This document shows positions 39,417 to 49,062 of a stretch of 64,000 nucleotides of DNA, one piece after another; within the stretch, counting starts at the first letter, position 1; each line of letters begins with the position of its first letter. The stretch covers positions 1 through 64,000 of the forward strand of contig NZ_CP077079.1 of the NCBI RefSeq assembly GCF_019139815.1, given 5' to 3'. The translations under genes and the position numbers were made by a program. This DNA comes from Pseudomonas asgharzadehiana (GTDB lineage Bacteria; Pseudomonadota; Gammaproteobacteria; Pseudomonadales; Pseudomonadaceae). Below the pieces are notes generated by a model. That model was not told the DNA's origin and made no database searches. It saw only the letters and a program-made list of their open reading frames with translations.

Positions 39417-40340
39417 ATGACTCTTACAGAATTACGCTACATCGTGACCCTCGCCCAAGAACAACACTTCGGCCACGCGGCTGAGCGTTGCCACGTCAGC
39501 CAGCCGACGCTGTCGGTGGGCGTGAAAAAGCTTGAAGACGAACTCGGTGTGCTGATTTTCGAGCGCAGCAAAAGCGCCGTGCGCCTCACTCCCGTGGGCG
39601 AAGGTATCGTGGCCCAGGCTCAAAAAGTACTGGAGCAAGCGCAGAGCATTCGCGAGCTGGCCCAGGCCGGCAAGAACCAGCTGACTGCCCCGCTCAAGGT
39701 CGGCGCGATCTACACCGTCGGCCCGTATCTGTTCCCGCACCTGATCCCGCAACTGCACCGCGTTGCCCCGCAGATGCCGCTGTATATCGAAGAAAACTTC
39801 ACCCACGTATTGCGCGACAAACTGCGCAACGGCGAGCTGGACGCGATCATCATCGCCCTGCCGTTCAACGAGGCGGACGTACTCACCCTGCAGCTCTACG
39901 ACGAGCCCTTCCAGGTGCTGATGCCCGCCTCACACCCGTGGACCCAGAAAACCACCATCGACGCCGGGCTGCTCAACGACAAGAGCCTGCTGCTGCTGGG
40001 CGAAGGCCACTGCTTCCGCGACCAGGTGCTGGAAGCCTGCCCAACCCTCACCAAGGGCAACGACGGCGCCAAGCACACCACGGTGGAGTCCAGCTCCCTG
40101 GAAACCATCCGCCACATGGTCGCCTCCGGCCTGGGTATCTCGATCCTGCCGCTGTCGGCGGTGGACAGCCATCACTACGCCCCCGGCGTGATCGAAGTGC
40201 GCCCACTGACGCCGCCGGTGCCGTTCCGTACCGTGGCGATCGCCTGGCGCGCGAGTTTCCCGCGGCCCAAAGCGATTGAGATCCTCGCCGACTCGATCCG
40301 CCTATGCTCGGTGGCCAAGCCGCCTGCCGCTGCGAGCTGA
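39417..40340 (+). CDS. oxyR: Hydrogen peroxide-responsive regulator OxyR
   Basis: A 307-residue LysR-family regulator. It has an N-terminal helix-turn-helix (HFGHAAERCHVSQPTLSVGVKKLE) and a C-terminal sensor domain. The redox cysteines are Cys199 and Cys208 in GHCFRDQVLEAC, exactly as in E. coli OxyR, so peroxide sensing should be intact. It activates catalase and peroxidase genes. It is followed 7 bases later by recG, an arrangement common in pseudomonads. Confidence 0.97.
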   Translation: MTLTELRYIVTLAQEQHFGHAAERCHVSQPTLSVGVKKLEDELGVLIFERSKSAVRLTPVGEGIVAQAQKVLEQAQSIRELAQAGKNQLTAPLKVGAIYTVGPYLFPHLIPQLHRVAPQMPLYIEENFTHVLRDKLRNGELDAIIIALPFNEADVLTLQLYDEPFQVLMPASHPWTQKTTIDAGLLNDKSLLLLGEGHCFRDQVLEACPTLTKGNDGAKHTTVESSSLETIRHMVASGLGISILPLSAVDSHHYAPGVIEVRPLTPPVPFRTVAIAWRASFPRPKAIEILADSIRLCSVAKPPAAAS

Positions 40341-40347
40341 AAACCGT

Positions 40348-42423
40348 ATGACCGAGTTGTCGCAGGTGTCGGTGACGGCACTCAAGGGTGTCGGTGAAGC
40401 CATGGCCGAGAAGTTGGCCAAGGTCGGCCTGGAAAACCTCCAGGACGTGCTGTTCCACCTGCCCCTGCGCTACCAGGACCGCACCCGCGTGGTACCCATC
40501 GGCCAATTGCGCCCTGGGCAGGATGCGGTGGTCGAAGGCACGGTCAGCGGCGCCGACGTGGTGATGGGCAAGCGTCGCAGCCTGGTCGTGCGCCTGCAGG
40601 ACGGCACCGGCGGCCTGAGCCTGCGCTTCTACCATTTCAGCAACGCGCAGAAGGACGGCCTCAAGCGGGGTACCCGCGTACGCTGCTACGGCGAAGCGCG
40701 CCCCGGGGCGTCCGGCCTGGAGATCTACCACCCTGAATACCGTGCGATTACCGGCGACGAACCGCCGCCGGTAGACACCACCCTCACGCCGATTTATCCG
40801 CTTACCGAAGGCCTTACCCAGCAGCGCCTGCGCCAGCTATGCATGCAGACGCTGACGATGCTCGGCCCCAAGAGCCTGCCCGACTGGCTGCCCCTGGAAC
40901 TGGCCCGCGATTATCAATTGGCGCCGCTGGATGACGCGATTCGCTATTTGCATAACCCGCCGGCCGATGCCGATGTCGACGAACTGGCCCTGGGTCATCA
41001 CTGGGCCCAGCACCGCCTGGCTTTCGAAGAACTGCTCACCCATCAGTTGTCCCAGCAGCGCCTGCGCGAAAGCATGCGTTCCCTGCGCGCGCCGGCGATG
41101 CCCAAGGCCACGCGCCTGCCCGCGCAATACCTGGCCAACCTCGGTTTTGCGCCCACCGGTGCCCAGCAGCGCGTTGGCAATGAAATCGCCTACGACCTCA
41201 GCCAGCAAGAGCCGATGCTGCGTCTGATCCAGGGCGACGTGGGCGCCGGCAAGACCGTGGTCGCCGCCCTCGCCGCCTTGCAGGCACTGGAGGCGGGCTA
41301 TCAGGTGGCGTTGATGGCGCCAACCGAGATCCTTGCCGAGCAGCACTTCATCACCTTCAAGCGCTGGCTCGAACCGCTGGGCCTGGAAGTGGCATGGCTG
41401 GCCGGCAAGCTCAAGGGCAAGAACCGCGCAGCGGCCCTGGAACAGATCGCCGGCGGCGCGCCGATGGTGGTGGGCACCCACGCGCTGTTCCAGGACGAAG
41501 TGCAGTTCAAGAACCTGGCCCTGGTGATCATCGACGAGCAACACCGCTTCGGCGTGCAACAACGCCTGGCCCTGCGCCAAAAAGGCGTGGGCGGGCGCAT
41601 GAACCCGCACCAGTTGATCATGACCGCCACACCAATCCCCCGCACCCTGGCCATGAGCGCCTACGCCGACCTCGACACCTCGATCCTCGACGAACTGCCG
41701 CCAGGGCGTACCCCGGTCAACACCGTGCTGGTCACCGACACCCGGCGGGTGGAAGTGATTGAACGCGTACGCGGCGCGTGCGCAGAAGGGCGCCAGGCGT
41801 ATTGGGTGTGCACGCTGATCGAAGAGTCCGAAGAGCTGACCTGCCAGGCCGCCGAAACCACCTTCGAGGACCTCACCAGCGCCCTCGGCGAACTCAAGGT
41901 CGGGCTGATTCACGGGCGTATGAAACCAGTGGAAAAAGCGGCGGTGATGGCCGAATTCAAGGCCGGCAATCTGCAATTGCTGGTGGCCACCACGGTGATT
42001 GAAGTCGGCGTGGACGTGCCCAACGCCAGCTTGATGATCATCGAAAACCCAGAGCGCCTGGGCCTGGCGCAACTGCACCAGCTGCGCGGCCGCGTGGGCC
42101 GGGGCAGTGCGGCCAGCCACTGCGTATTGTTGTATCACCCTCCGCTGTCACAGATCGGCCGTCAGCGCCTGGGCATCATGCGCGAGACCAACGACGGTTT
42201 TGTCATTGCCGAAAAAGACCTGGAACTGCGCGGCCCTGGCGAAATGCTCGGTACTCGCCAGACCGGCCTGTTGCAATTCAAGGTCGCCGACCTGATGCGT
42301 GACGCCGATTTGTTGCCTGCCGTACGCGATGCGGCGCAAGCCCTGCTGGAACGCTGGCCGGATCACGTCAGCCCGCTGCTGGATCGCTGGCTGCGCCACG
42401 GGCAGCAATACGGCCAAGTGTGA
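40348..42423 (+). CDS. recG: ATP-dependent DNA helicase RecG
   Basis: Branch-migrating helicase that remodels stalled forks and Holliday junctions. The 691-residue product has an N-terminal wedge/OB domain (about 60-150), the P-loop GDVGAGKTV (Lys302), the DEQH box (IDEQHRFGVQQR), TATPIPRT and the late LHQLRGRVGRG. The start MTELSQVSVTALKGVGEAMA is 7 bases after oxyR. Confidence 0.97.
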   Translation: MTELSQVSVTALKGVGEAMAEKLAKVGLENLQDVLFHLPLRYQDRTRVVPIGQLRPGQDAVVEGTVSGADVVMGKRRSLVVRLQDGTGGLSLRFYHFSNAQKDGLKRGTRVRCYGEARPGASGLEIYHPEYRAITGDEPPPVDTTLTPIYPLTEGLTQQRLRQLCMQTLTMLGPKSLPDWLPLELARDYQLAPLDDAIRYLHNPPADADVDELALGHHWAQHRLAFEELLTHQLSQQRLRESMRSLRAPAMPKATRLPAQYLANLGFAPTGAQQRVGNEIAYDLSQQEPMLRLIQGDVGAGKTVVAALAALQALEAGYQVALMAPTEILAEQHFITFKRWLEPLGLEVAWLAGKLKGKNRAAALEQIAGGAPMVVGTHALFQDEVQFKNLALVIIDEQHRFGVQQRLALRQKGVGGRMNPHQLIMTATPIPRTLAMSAYADLDTSILDELPPGRTPVNTVLVTDTRRVEVIERVRGACAEGRQAYWVCTLIEESEELTCQAAETTFEDLTSALGELKVGLIHGRMKPVEKAAVMAEFKAGNLQLLVATTVIEVGVDVPNASLMIIENPERLGLAQLHQLRGRVGRGSAASHCVLLYHPPLSQIGRQRLGIMRETNDGFVIAEKDLELRGPGEMLGTRQTGLLQFKVADLMRDADLLPAVRDAAQALLERWPDHVSPLLDRWLRHGQQYGQV

Positions 42424-42500
42424 CGCCTGACTCACTTAAGCGACCTACAGATGTATCAAGCTGGTTATACTTCGGTGACTGTACGAATTTGGATCAGGCC

Positions 42501-43901
42501 ATGTCAGAAGTTGCTCTCGCCACAGCCCCACTGACCGCCCCGCCGGTCATTCGGGCTCTGCTCGCAAAACTCGCCATCCCCTACGCGGAAGTCATCGAAC
42601 ATCCGGGCCTGAATCCAGCACGAAAGGTCCAGGCGGTGCTGGCGGAAGATGCGGTGGGCGCACTGATGGTGCTGTTTCCGCAAAACCAGTTGCTCGACCT
42701 CAACCGCCTCACCGAACTCACCGGCCGCCGCCTCACGGCGGTGCCGCCGGAACGCGTCAGGCGCATGCTGGACAAGCATGAGCTGAGCCTGCTGCCCGGG
42801 TTGCCGGCACTTACCAGTTCGCCATGTCTGTACGAAGGCAGCCTGCTCAACGAGCCGAGTCTGCTGGTGCACTCTGGCGAAGCCGGGTTACTGCTGGAAA
42901 TCGCCAGTGACGCCTTCAAAACCATGCTCACCAAGGCCAGCGCCGCGCAGTTCGGCGAGCCGCTGAGCAATATCCGCCCCAACCTCGACCGCCCCAACGA
43001 TGACCGCGAGGAAATCACTCAGGCCATGCAGGCGTTCACCGCGCGCCGCATTCAGCAGCGCCTGGAAGCGACTATCGAGATTCCGCCGCTGGCCGACACC
43101 GCGCAAAAGATCATCAAGCTGCGCGTGGACCCCAATGCGACCATCGACGACATCACCGGCGTGGTCGAAACCGACCCGGCGCTGGCGGCTCAAGTGGTGA
43201 GCTGGGCAGCGTCCCCGTACTACGCATCACCGGGCAAGATCCGCTCGGTGGAAGACGCCATCGTCCGCGTGCTGGGCTTTGACCTGGTCATCAACCTGGC
43301 GCTGGGCCTGGCCCTGGGCAAAACCCTGAGCCTGCCCAAAGATCACCCCCACCAGGCCACGCCGTACTGGCACCAGTCGATCTACACCGCCGCCGTGATC
43401 GAAGGCCTGACCCGTGCCATGCCCCGCGCCCAGCGCCCGGAAGCCGGCCTGACTTACCTCGCCGGCCTGCTGCACAACTTCGGTTACCTGCTGCTGGCCC
43501 ACGTGTTTCCGCCGCACTTCTCACTGATCTGCCGCCATCTGGAGGTCAACCCGCACCTGTGCCACAGCTACGTGGAACAGCACCTGCTGGGCATCAGCCG
43601 CGAACAGATCGGTGCCTGGCTGATGCGCTATTGGGACATGCCGGATGAACTGTCCACCGCCCTGCGCTTCCAGCACGACCCGACCTACGACGGCCAATAC
43701 GCCGAATACCCGAACCTGGTGTGCCTGGCCGTGCGCCTGTTGCGCAGCCGCGGGATTGGATCCGGGCCGGATGAAACCATCCCGGATGCGTTGCTGGAGC
43801 GTCTGGGCTTGAGCCGCGAAAAGGCTGAGGAAGTGGTCGCCAAGGTGCTGGACGCCGAAGTGCTGTTGCGAGAGCTGGCCTCTCAGTTCAGCCAAGGCTG
43901 A
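42501..43901 (+). CDS. YbaK-HDOD two-domain protein
   Basis: A 466-residue protein of two fused parts. Residues about 15-150 resemble the YbaK/ProX aminoacyl-tRNA editing fold (PYAEVIEHPGLNPARKVQAVLAED, LDLNRLTELTGRRL). Residues about 190-420 form an HDOD domain (IEIPPLADTAQKIIKLRVDP, VETDPALAAQVVSWAASPYY, AGLLHNFGYLLLAHVFP), usually found in regulatory and signalling proteins. The ATG at 42501 has only a weak ribosome binding site. Function is unknown, and editing activity should not be assumed. Confidence 0.8.
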   Translation: MSEVALATAPLTAPPVIRALLAKLAIPYAEVIEHPGLNPARKVQAVLAEDAVGALMVLFPQNQLLDLNRLTELTGRRLTAVPPERVRRMLDKHELSLLPGLPALTSSPCLYEGSLLNEPSLLVHSGEAGLLLEIASDAFKTMLTKASAAQFGEPLSNIRPNLDRPNDDREEITQAMQAFTARRIQQRLEATIEIPPLADTAQKIIKLRVDPNATIDDITGVVETDPALAAQVVSWAASPYYASPGKIRSVEDAIVRVLGFDLVINLALGLALGKTLSLPKDHPHQATPYWHQSIYTAAVIEGLTRAMPRAQRPEAGLTYLAGLLHNFGYLLLAHVFPPHFSLICRHLEVNPHLCHSYVEQHLLGISREQIGAWLMRYWDMPDELSTALRFQHDPTYDGQYAEYPNLVCLAVRLLRSRGIGSGPDETIPDALLERLGLSREKAEEVVAKVLDAEVLLRELASQFSQG

Positions 43902-43954
43902 ATGTATAACCTGTCAGGCCGCTATCGGGAGCCACTCGGTTTTATTGAAAAACC

Positions 43955-44332
43955 TCAGTTCTTCTTTTTCTTCGGCCGCAAATACTTGGTCAACCCCTGG
44001 AACCAGATCACCAGCGCCGGGTTGCCCTTGATCTGGATCGACTTGTCCTGAATCCCCGTCATGAACGCCAATTGCTTATTCTTCGCCTGCATCGTGGCGA
44101 AGCCGTAGGCCGCATCCTTGAACGCAATCGCGAACGCCGGCGCCGGGTGAACCCCTGAGCGGCTGGTAATACGCTGGTCTTTGACGATGAAGTGACGGGC
44201 AACCTTGCCGTCGAGGGTCTGCAACTGGAACGCCAGGTCTTTGTCACCCAACTGTTGCTGGAAGGCAGGATTGGTGCGGCTGGCTTTGCCCATCATCAGG
44301 CCCAGCACCCACAAGAGAAGACGAAATTTCAT
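43955..44332 (-). CDS. Small SCP2-like protein
   Basis: A 125-residue protein with a hydrophobic N-terminus (FRLLLWVLGLMMG) and a body (LAFQLQTLDGKVARHFIVKDQ, PAFAIAFKDAAYGFATMQAKNKQLAF) resembling the lipid-binding SCP2 sterol-carrier fold. The C-terminus ends in a lysine run, PKKKKN. GAGG precedes the ATG at 44332. The hydrophobic start may be an anchor or a signal. Function is unknown; it sits between the HDOD gene and the T6SS operon. Confidence 0.65.
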   Translation of the reverse strand: MKFRLLLWVLGLMMGKASRTNPAFQQQLGDKDLAFQLQTLDGKVARHFIVKDQRITSRSGVHPAPAFAIAFKDAAYGFATMQAKNKQLAFMTGIQDKSIQIKGNPALVIWFQGLTKYLRPKKKKN

Positions 44333-44398
44333 GCACGCGGCCTCGGTGTCATTATTAAGTGGCCGCAGCAGTGTAACCAATTGCAAGCAGAACGCCAC

Positions 44399-44424
44399 CG
44401 ATCTAGCGCTTTAGGCGCAGATCG
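44399..44424 (-). terminator. Possible terminator of the T6SS tag operon
   Basis: CGATCT-A-GCGC and GCGC-AGATCG pair with one bulged base around TTTAG, 33 bases after the tagQ stop. No T run is present. Confidence 0.35.
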
Positions 44425-44456
44425 GCTGGCGTTTAACGCTTATAGCAACATCTTAC

Positions 44457-45386
44457 TCAAACGTTAGGGCAAGGCACCGGCGCCCAGTCGGCCAGGTTTG
44501 GATCGCGGCAGGTGCCTTCGATCTGTGCCTTACCGGCGCTGGCGACTTTCTTGCTTTCATCCTGCTTGTTCTGGGCGGTCTGGAAGGTTTTCTCGGTGGA
44601 GACCGCTTCGGTAGGGACGGTTGGAAGCGGCGGCTTCTTCGGCGGCTTGGTACCGGTGCCTTTCTTCTTGTTGGCCGGCGGCACGACAGGCGTTACATCG
44701 GCCTTGGCCACGGTGACCACGTCGGCACGCTGCACGCCGACCTGTTGCAGGTCTTTCTCGTAGGCCTGGGTGTAGTTGTTCAGGTCTTCGGCAGCCTTGC
44801 CATTGACCGCAACGATCAGGTCATTGGATTCCTTCAGGCCCGCGACGATTTCCGCCAGGCGCTTGCGGCCTTCGGTGTCGTTGACCGTCTTGGCCTTGCG
44901 GTCCGAGACCAGCTTGGTGAACGCGCTCTGGTAGCACTGCTGGGACGCCTTGGCATACGCCGTGCTGCGATCGATATCGGAAGCGCTTTTGTTCACGTCA
45001 GCGGCATAGGAGGCGATGCGCTGGTTGTCATCGGCGATCTGCTTCTGACGCTCGGTGTAGTAACCCGCCGCGCCGCCGGCCAGGGCACCACCGGCTGCGC
45101 CGATCGCGGCGTTACGACCGCGCTTTTCCTTGTCGCCGGTCAGGGCGCCCAGCAAGGCACCGCCGGCAGCGCCGATGGCCGCGCCAGTGACAACCGACTT
45201 GGTCATGTTCGAATCGGTGGCACGCAGGTGCTGTACCGGCTCGTAGCAGTTGGGGTAGTACTCGACTTTTGTGCTGGACGCGACCTTGGAGGCCGGCGAT
45301 GTCGCACAACCGGTCAGCACCGTGCTGAAGCCGGCCGCGATCAGCAGCAAATGACGCTTGGAAACCGCCTTACGGGAAAAAAGCAT
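44457..45386 (-). CDS. tagQ: T6SS outer-membrane lipoprotein TagQ
   Basis: A 309-residue lipoprotein (lipobox VLTGC, Cys27, then ATSP). Residues about 65-115 hold a glycine-zipper region (GAAIGAAGGALLGALTGDKEK, NAAIGAAGGALAGGAAGYY), then helical coils and a lysine/proline linker. Known: TagQ anchors TagR to the outer membrane in the P. aeruginosa H1-T6SS threonine-phosphorylation sensor. It is the last gene of the twelve-gene operon, 82 bases after tagR. Confidence 0.88.
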   Translation of the reverse strand: MLFSRKAVSKRHLLLIAAGFSTVLTGCATSPASKVASSTKVEYYPNCYEPVQHLRATDSNMTKSVVTGAAIGAAGGALLGALTGDKEKRGRNAAIGAAGGALAGGAAGYYTERQKQIADDNQRIASYAADVNKSASDIDRSTAYAKASQQCYQSAFTKLVSDRKAKTVNDTEGRKRLAEIVAGLKESNDLIVAVNGKAAEDLNNYTQAYEKDLQQVGVQRADVVTVAKADVTPVVPPANKKKGTGTKPPKKPPLPTVPTEAVSTEKTFQTAQNKQDESKKVASAGKAQIEGTCRDPNLADWAPVPCPNV

Positions 45387-45468
45387 AAGTTGTGTTCTCT
45401 TCTAAGTTTGACTTGCCCAGCACGGCAACCGCCGCCTGAGTCCCTTCCAAGCTCGCTGCAACCAACGG

Positions 45469-47181
45469 TCAAGACCGCTGACCGCTCGCTGCGAGCAATT
45501 CCTTCAAGATCGTCGCCGGGTCGGCCCGCTGTTGTTTGCGGTAATTGCCGACATGGCTGACGAATAGTGTCGCGCGCGTGACCAGGCTCTTACCGAGCAC
45601 GGGCTTGCGATCCAACTCTTCCTTGATCCGTTGAAACTGTGCCTGGATCACCGCATCGGTGTAGCGCGTGCCGGTGGCCAGGTTGTCGATGTAAATCGCG
45701 ACCGCGCCGTCGAGGGCGCTGCGCCCGTTGGCAATGGCCATATCAAACAACTGCGCGCTGGCCTGGTCCTTGTTGTCCACGGCCTGCTGGCGGCTCTTCT
45801 GCAGGTTGGCCAGGCGAATGTTGTAGTTGCTGATGGTCTCGGCCACCAGCGCGGAAGACTGAATCAGGTTGCCGGCCGCCTCTTCGCGTTGCTGGGCGAT
45901 CAGCGAAACGTTGCGCTTGAGCTCTTCGTTGACCAGGCCCAGTTCGGCTTGCAGCTTGGGGTCGGCGCTGGCGGCGATGATGCTGTCCAGGCGCTTGGTG
46001 GGGTCCTGGGCGTCGTCGATGGCGTCGGTCAGCGACGCCAGGCGCCCTTCCTTTTGCCACTGCGCGAACAGCTCCTTGTAGCGCGAGCGCGGCGCGGACA
46101 GCGCGCCAATCGCCACGCGAAAACCGGTGGTTTCGTTGCTTTGTTCGGTGCCGTCGGCGGCGAACAACGGGTATTCGCGGCGCATGCCGGTAAACAGCGT
46201 GCCCTCGCCTTCCAGGTAATTGCCGCCCTTGACCACGAAGCCGCCATAGGTGCCCTGGCGGCGCCCGGCATGTACCAGTTGGAAAGATTCCTGGACCATT
46301 TCCGCCGCGTTGCCGATCACATCGAACATGCCGATCGGGTTGGGCAGTTTGGTGCCGATGGGCATCAAGCGCGCGGCCTGACCTGTGCCGCCGGCGACCT
46401 GGTTGAACACCGCGTAATCGCCCAGCGGGCCGTCGCTGTCACTGCCTTCGGCGCGGCGCGGGAACAACCGCCCTTCCAGGTCCTGACGGCTCACCGCCTG
46501 GCCACCGCGTGCCGCGAACTCCCATTCCACCTCGGTAGGCAGGCGCACAAACCCCAGGCCGCCGTCTTCGGCCGACGTCCCGCGCCCGCTCACCGGCAGC
46601 AACTCACGGTGGTATTTCATCAGCCAGGCGCTGTACACCGCCGAGAAGCGCTCGGCCTCAAAGCGCGACAGCTTCACCTTGGGCAAACGCCCGGCCATGC
46701 CGGTGGGCGCCTCGCAGGCCGGGGCCGGCTCGCCACTGGCCAGGGACTGCGCCTGGGCCATCACCTGGGCGTACTGGCGCGCGGTAACTTCGTACTTGCC
46801 GATGAAATACAGCATGGGCTTGAGCGGGGTCTTGGCGTCGGTCTTCGGCATCAGCGGCGCGATGACTTTGTTCCAGTCCCTGGGCAAGTCCTTGAGGGTG
46901 AACTGGCCGTTGATGAAATCGCGGCGATAGCCGGAAATAAACGACTGCTGATACCCCGCCTCGCCTTCGGCAAAGGGGTAACCGAGGCTGATCTCACGGT
47001 CATCCAGGGTGCCCTGGGCCAGCACGTAGGCGTAGCGGAACACCATATTGCCGTCGCACGGCAGCGGCAGGCTGACGTCGTCCGGCAACGGTTTGGGGTT
47101 GTCCAGTTTATCGCTTGCTTCATCCGCCCAGGCCAGCGAGGCCAGGCTCAGCGCCACGGCGGCGCCCAGTAACTTATACAT
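45469..47181 (-). CDS. tagR: T6SS periplasmic sensor TagR
   Basis: A 570-residue periplasmic protein (signal peptide MYKLLGAAVALSLASLAWA). Its central part is a formylglycine-generating-enzyme/sulfatase-modifying fold: YFIGKYEVTARQYAQVM, RLPTEVEWEFAARGG, NPIGMFDVIGNAAEMVQE, VVKGGNYLEG and ETTGFRVAI. This domain is used for binding rather than catalysis in TagR. Known: it promotes PpkA activation. The ATG at 47181 has GAAGGA upstream, and overlaps tagS by 8 bases. Confidence 0.9.
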   Translation of the reverse strand: MYKLLGAAVALSLASLAWADEASDKLDNPKPLPDDVSLPLPCDGNMVFRYAYVLAQGTLDDREISLGYPFAEGEAGYQQSFISGYRRDFINGQFTLKDLPRDWNKVIAPLMPKTDAKTPLKPMLYFIGKYEVTARQYAQVMAQAQSLASGEPAPACEAPTGMAGRLPKVKLSRFEAERFSAVYSAWLMKYHRELLPVSGRGTSAEDGGLGFVRLPTEVEWEFAARGGQAVSRQDLEGRLFPRRAEGSDSDGPLGDYAVFNQVAGGTGQAARLMPIGTKLPNPIGMFDVIGNAAEMVQESFQLVHAGRRQGTYGGFVVKGGNYLEGEGTLFTGMRREYPLFAADGTEQSNETTGFRVAIGALSAPRSRYKELFAQWQKEGRLASLTDAIDDAQDPTKRLDSIIAASADPKLQAELGLVNEELKRNVSLIAQQREEAAGNLIQSSALVAETISNYNIRLANLQKSRQQAVDNKDQASAQLFDMAIANGRSALDGAVAIYIDNLATGTRYTDAVIQAQFQRIKEELDRKPVLGKSLVTRATLFVSHVGNYRKQQRADPATILKELLAASGQRS

Positions 47182-48358
47182 CTCTGATTCCTTCGCAAGC
47201 CTGGATACGCGCCACTCGCCAACCGCCGCAAGCTGCCGCCACGGCACTGACGCCGAGGACTGCAATCAGGGCCAGGCCGTAGTGGCGCGCCAGCAGGTGA
47301 CTGGCGTGTTCGCCCGGCACCTGCACGAATAATGTATTCAACCCCGCCTCGGCCAGGCCATAGAGCCCGGCGCTGAACACGGCGGCAAAGCCTGCGCTAT
47401 AGAGCGCCTGCAGCACCACGAACAACAGTAGCCCACCGGTGGGAAATCCCAACAGGCGCAACACCGACAATTCCCGACGCTTGCGCGCCACAGCGGCCAG
47501 GGCCCCGGCGAAGATCGCCGCAAAAGCGCCCGCCAACGCCAACCCGGCGATGATCCAGAATACGACCGACAGGTTGCGGCTCAACGACTGCACCTGGGCA
47601 ATGGTGTTCGCCTGGGTCGACACCAACAGGTTCTGCCCGGCGAAAAACACGCGCAGCGTCTCCACATCAGTGAGGCTGCGCGCATACAGGCGAAACGCCG
47701 GATACACGCGCTGCTCGCCCACGGCCACCTCTTCCCCCGCCCATCCCAACGCCGCTACGGCGCGCCCATCGCGATAATCTTCCGCCGCTTCCAGCAAGCC
47801 CAGGTCAGCGAACAAAGCGTCTCGGGCAAAGGCTTCCAACGGCAACACCGCCACCACCCGCACCCGCGTGCGCTGTTCCTCGACACGCCCAGCCACCTGA
47901 CGCGCGAAGCGGGTTTCCAACATGTCGCCAGGCCGTGCCGCCAGCTTTTCGGCGGCGGTGTGGCTCAGCACGATCTGGTCCAGGCCCTTGGGCATCGCCA
48001 GATCGCCCAGCAAGGGATCACCCGGCGCCGTCGGCAGCATCTCCAGGGTCAGCGTTCCCACCTGCGCCGTCGCCGCGATCTGCCGCGTGCGCGGCAGCGC
48101 AAACGCCACATCAGGGCGTTGGCCCAGCTGCGCGATAAATGTGCTGCTGAATCGACCACCGCCCAGCGGAATAATTTCACGGGTAGCCGGATCGGTCTGC
48201 AATCGTTCGGTCAAACTGCTAACCAGTCCAAATTTCAAGCCGAATAACACCAACAATGGCGCGATCACCGCCACCAGCGCCAGCACCGAACAGGCCGACA
48301 GCCAGGCATCGTTGCGGTAATCCTGCCAGGCCAGCGACGCCACCAAAGGGATACGCAT
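47174..48358 (-). CDS. tagS: T6SS ABC transporter permease TagS
   Basis: A 394-residue FtsX/MacB-type permease with four membrane segments (one near the start, three late: VFWIIAGLALAGAFAAIFAGALA, LLLFVVLQALYSAGFAAVF, YGLALIAVLGVSAVAAA) and a large periplasmic loop between. With TagT it forms the sensing complex that relays to PpkA. The start was set at the ATG overlapping the tagT stop (TGATG); a longer frame to 48412 lies inside tagT. Confidence 0.9.
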   Translation of the reverse strand: MRIPLVASLAWQDYRNDAWLSACSVLALVAVIAPLLVLFGLKFGLVSSLTERLQTDPATREIIPLGGGRFSSTFIAQLGQRPDVAFALPRTRQIAATAQVGTLTLEMLPTAPGDPLLGDLAMPKGLDQIVLSHTAAEKLAARPGDMLETRFARQVAGRVEEQRTRVRVVAVLPLEAFARDALFADLGLLEAAEDYRDGRAVAALGWAGEEVAVGEQRVYPAFRLYARSLTDVETLRVFFAGQNLLVSTQANTIAQVQSLSRNLSVVFWIIAGLALAGAFAAIFAGALAAVARKRRELSVLRLLGFPTGGLLLFVVLQALYSAGFAAVFSAGLYGLAEAGLNTLFVQVPGEHASHLLARHYGLALIAVLGVSAVAAACGGWRVARIQACEGIRDV

Positions 48359-49062
48359 CAGCACGCCTCCCCAAGGGTGGCGGTGACGCCGCCGTCGGCG
48401 TCGCGACGGCAACTGATGCGCCGCACCTGCAAGCCACTGGCGCGGGCCAGGGGTTCGTCATGGGTGGCGATCACACAGGCGGCGCGGTGTTCGCGGGCCT
48501 GGGCCAACAAGGCGTGCATCACGCGCTCGGCATTCAGCGGGTCGAGGGACGCGGTGGGCTCATCCGCCAGCACCAGTTGCGGCGCATGGGCCAGCGCACG
48601 CGCGCAACTCACGCGCTGACGCTGGCCCACCGACAATGCCGACGGCTTCTTGGCCAACTGATCGCTGATTTCCAGCTGTTCGGCCAGGCGCGCCACGCTG
48701 CCATCGTCCTTCAAACCCAGCAGTTGCCGGGACAAAGCGATATTGCCGCGCACATCGAGAAACCCCAGCAACCCACCGGTTTGCAGCACATAACCCAAGT
48801 ACTGGCTGCGTAATGCGGCGAGTACCGATTGCTGACCGGCGCGCCACAAGCCGCCGATGTCCTGCTGATTGAATTCAAAGCGGCCCGCCTGGTCCGGCGC
48901 CAGCACCAACGCGAGCAAGTCCAGCAAGGTGCTTTTGCCGCAACCACTGGGCCCCACAATCGCCACTTGCTCGCCCGCGCGCAGCGCCAGCGCCGGGATC
49001 ACCAGGCTATAACGCTGGCTACCGACGCCCCGGCTTTTGTGCACCGCGCTCAGGTTCAGCAT
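48358..49062 (-). CDS. tagT: T6SS ABC transporter ATPase TagT
   Basis: A 234-residue ABC ATPase of the LolD/MacB kind. Walker A is GPSGCGKSTLLDLLALV, the signature LSVGQRQRVSCARALA, and Walker B LVLADEPTASLD. It pairs with TagS. TagST is reported to have ATPase activity but no known export substrate, and acts in signalling. It overlaps ppkA (TAATG) and tagS. Confidence 0.93.
   Translation of the reverse strand: MLNLSAVHKSRGVGSQRYSLVIPALALRAGEQVAIVGPSGCGKSTLLDLLALVLAPDQAGRFEFNQQDIGGLWRAGQQSVLAALRSQYLGYVLQTGGLLGFLDVRGNIALSRQLLGLKDDGSVARLAEQLEISDQLAKKPSALSVGQRQRVSCARALAHAPQLVLADEPTASLDPLNAERVMHALLAQAREHRAACVIATHDEPLARASGLQVRRISCRRDADGGVTATLGEAC

Noticed and set aside
40837..42138. Antisense open frame over recG
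   Set aside because: Same cause as the other antisense frames; RecG motifs are complete on the plus strand.
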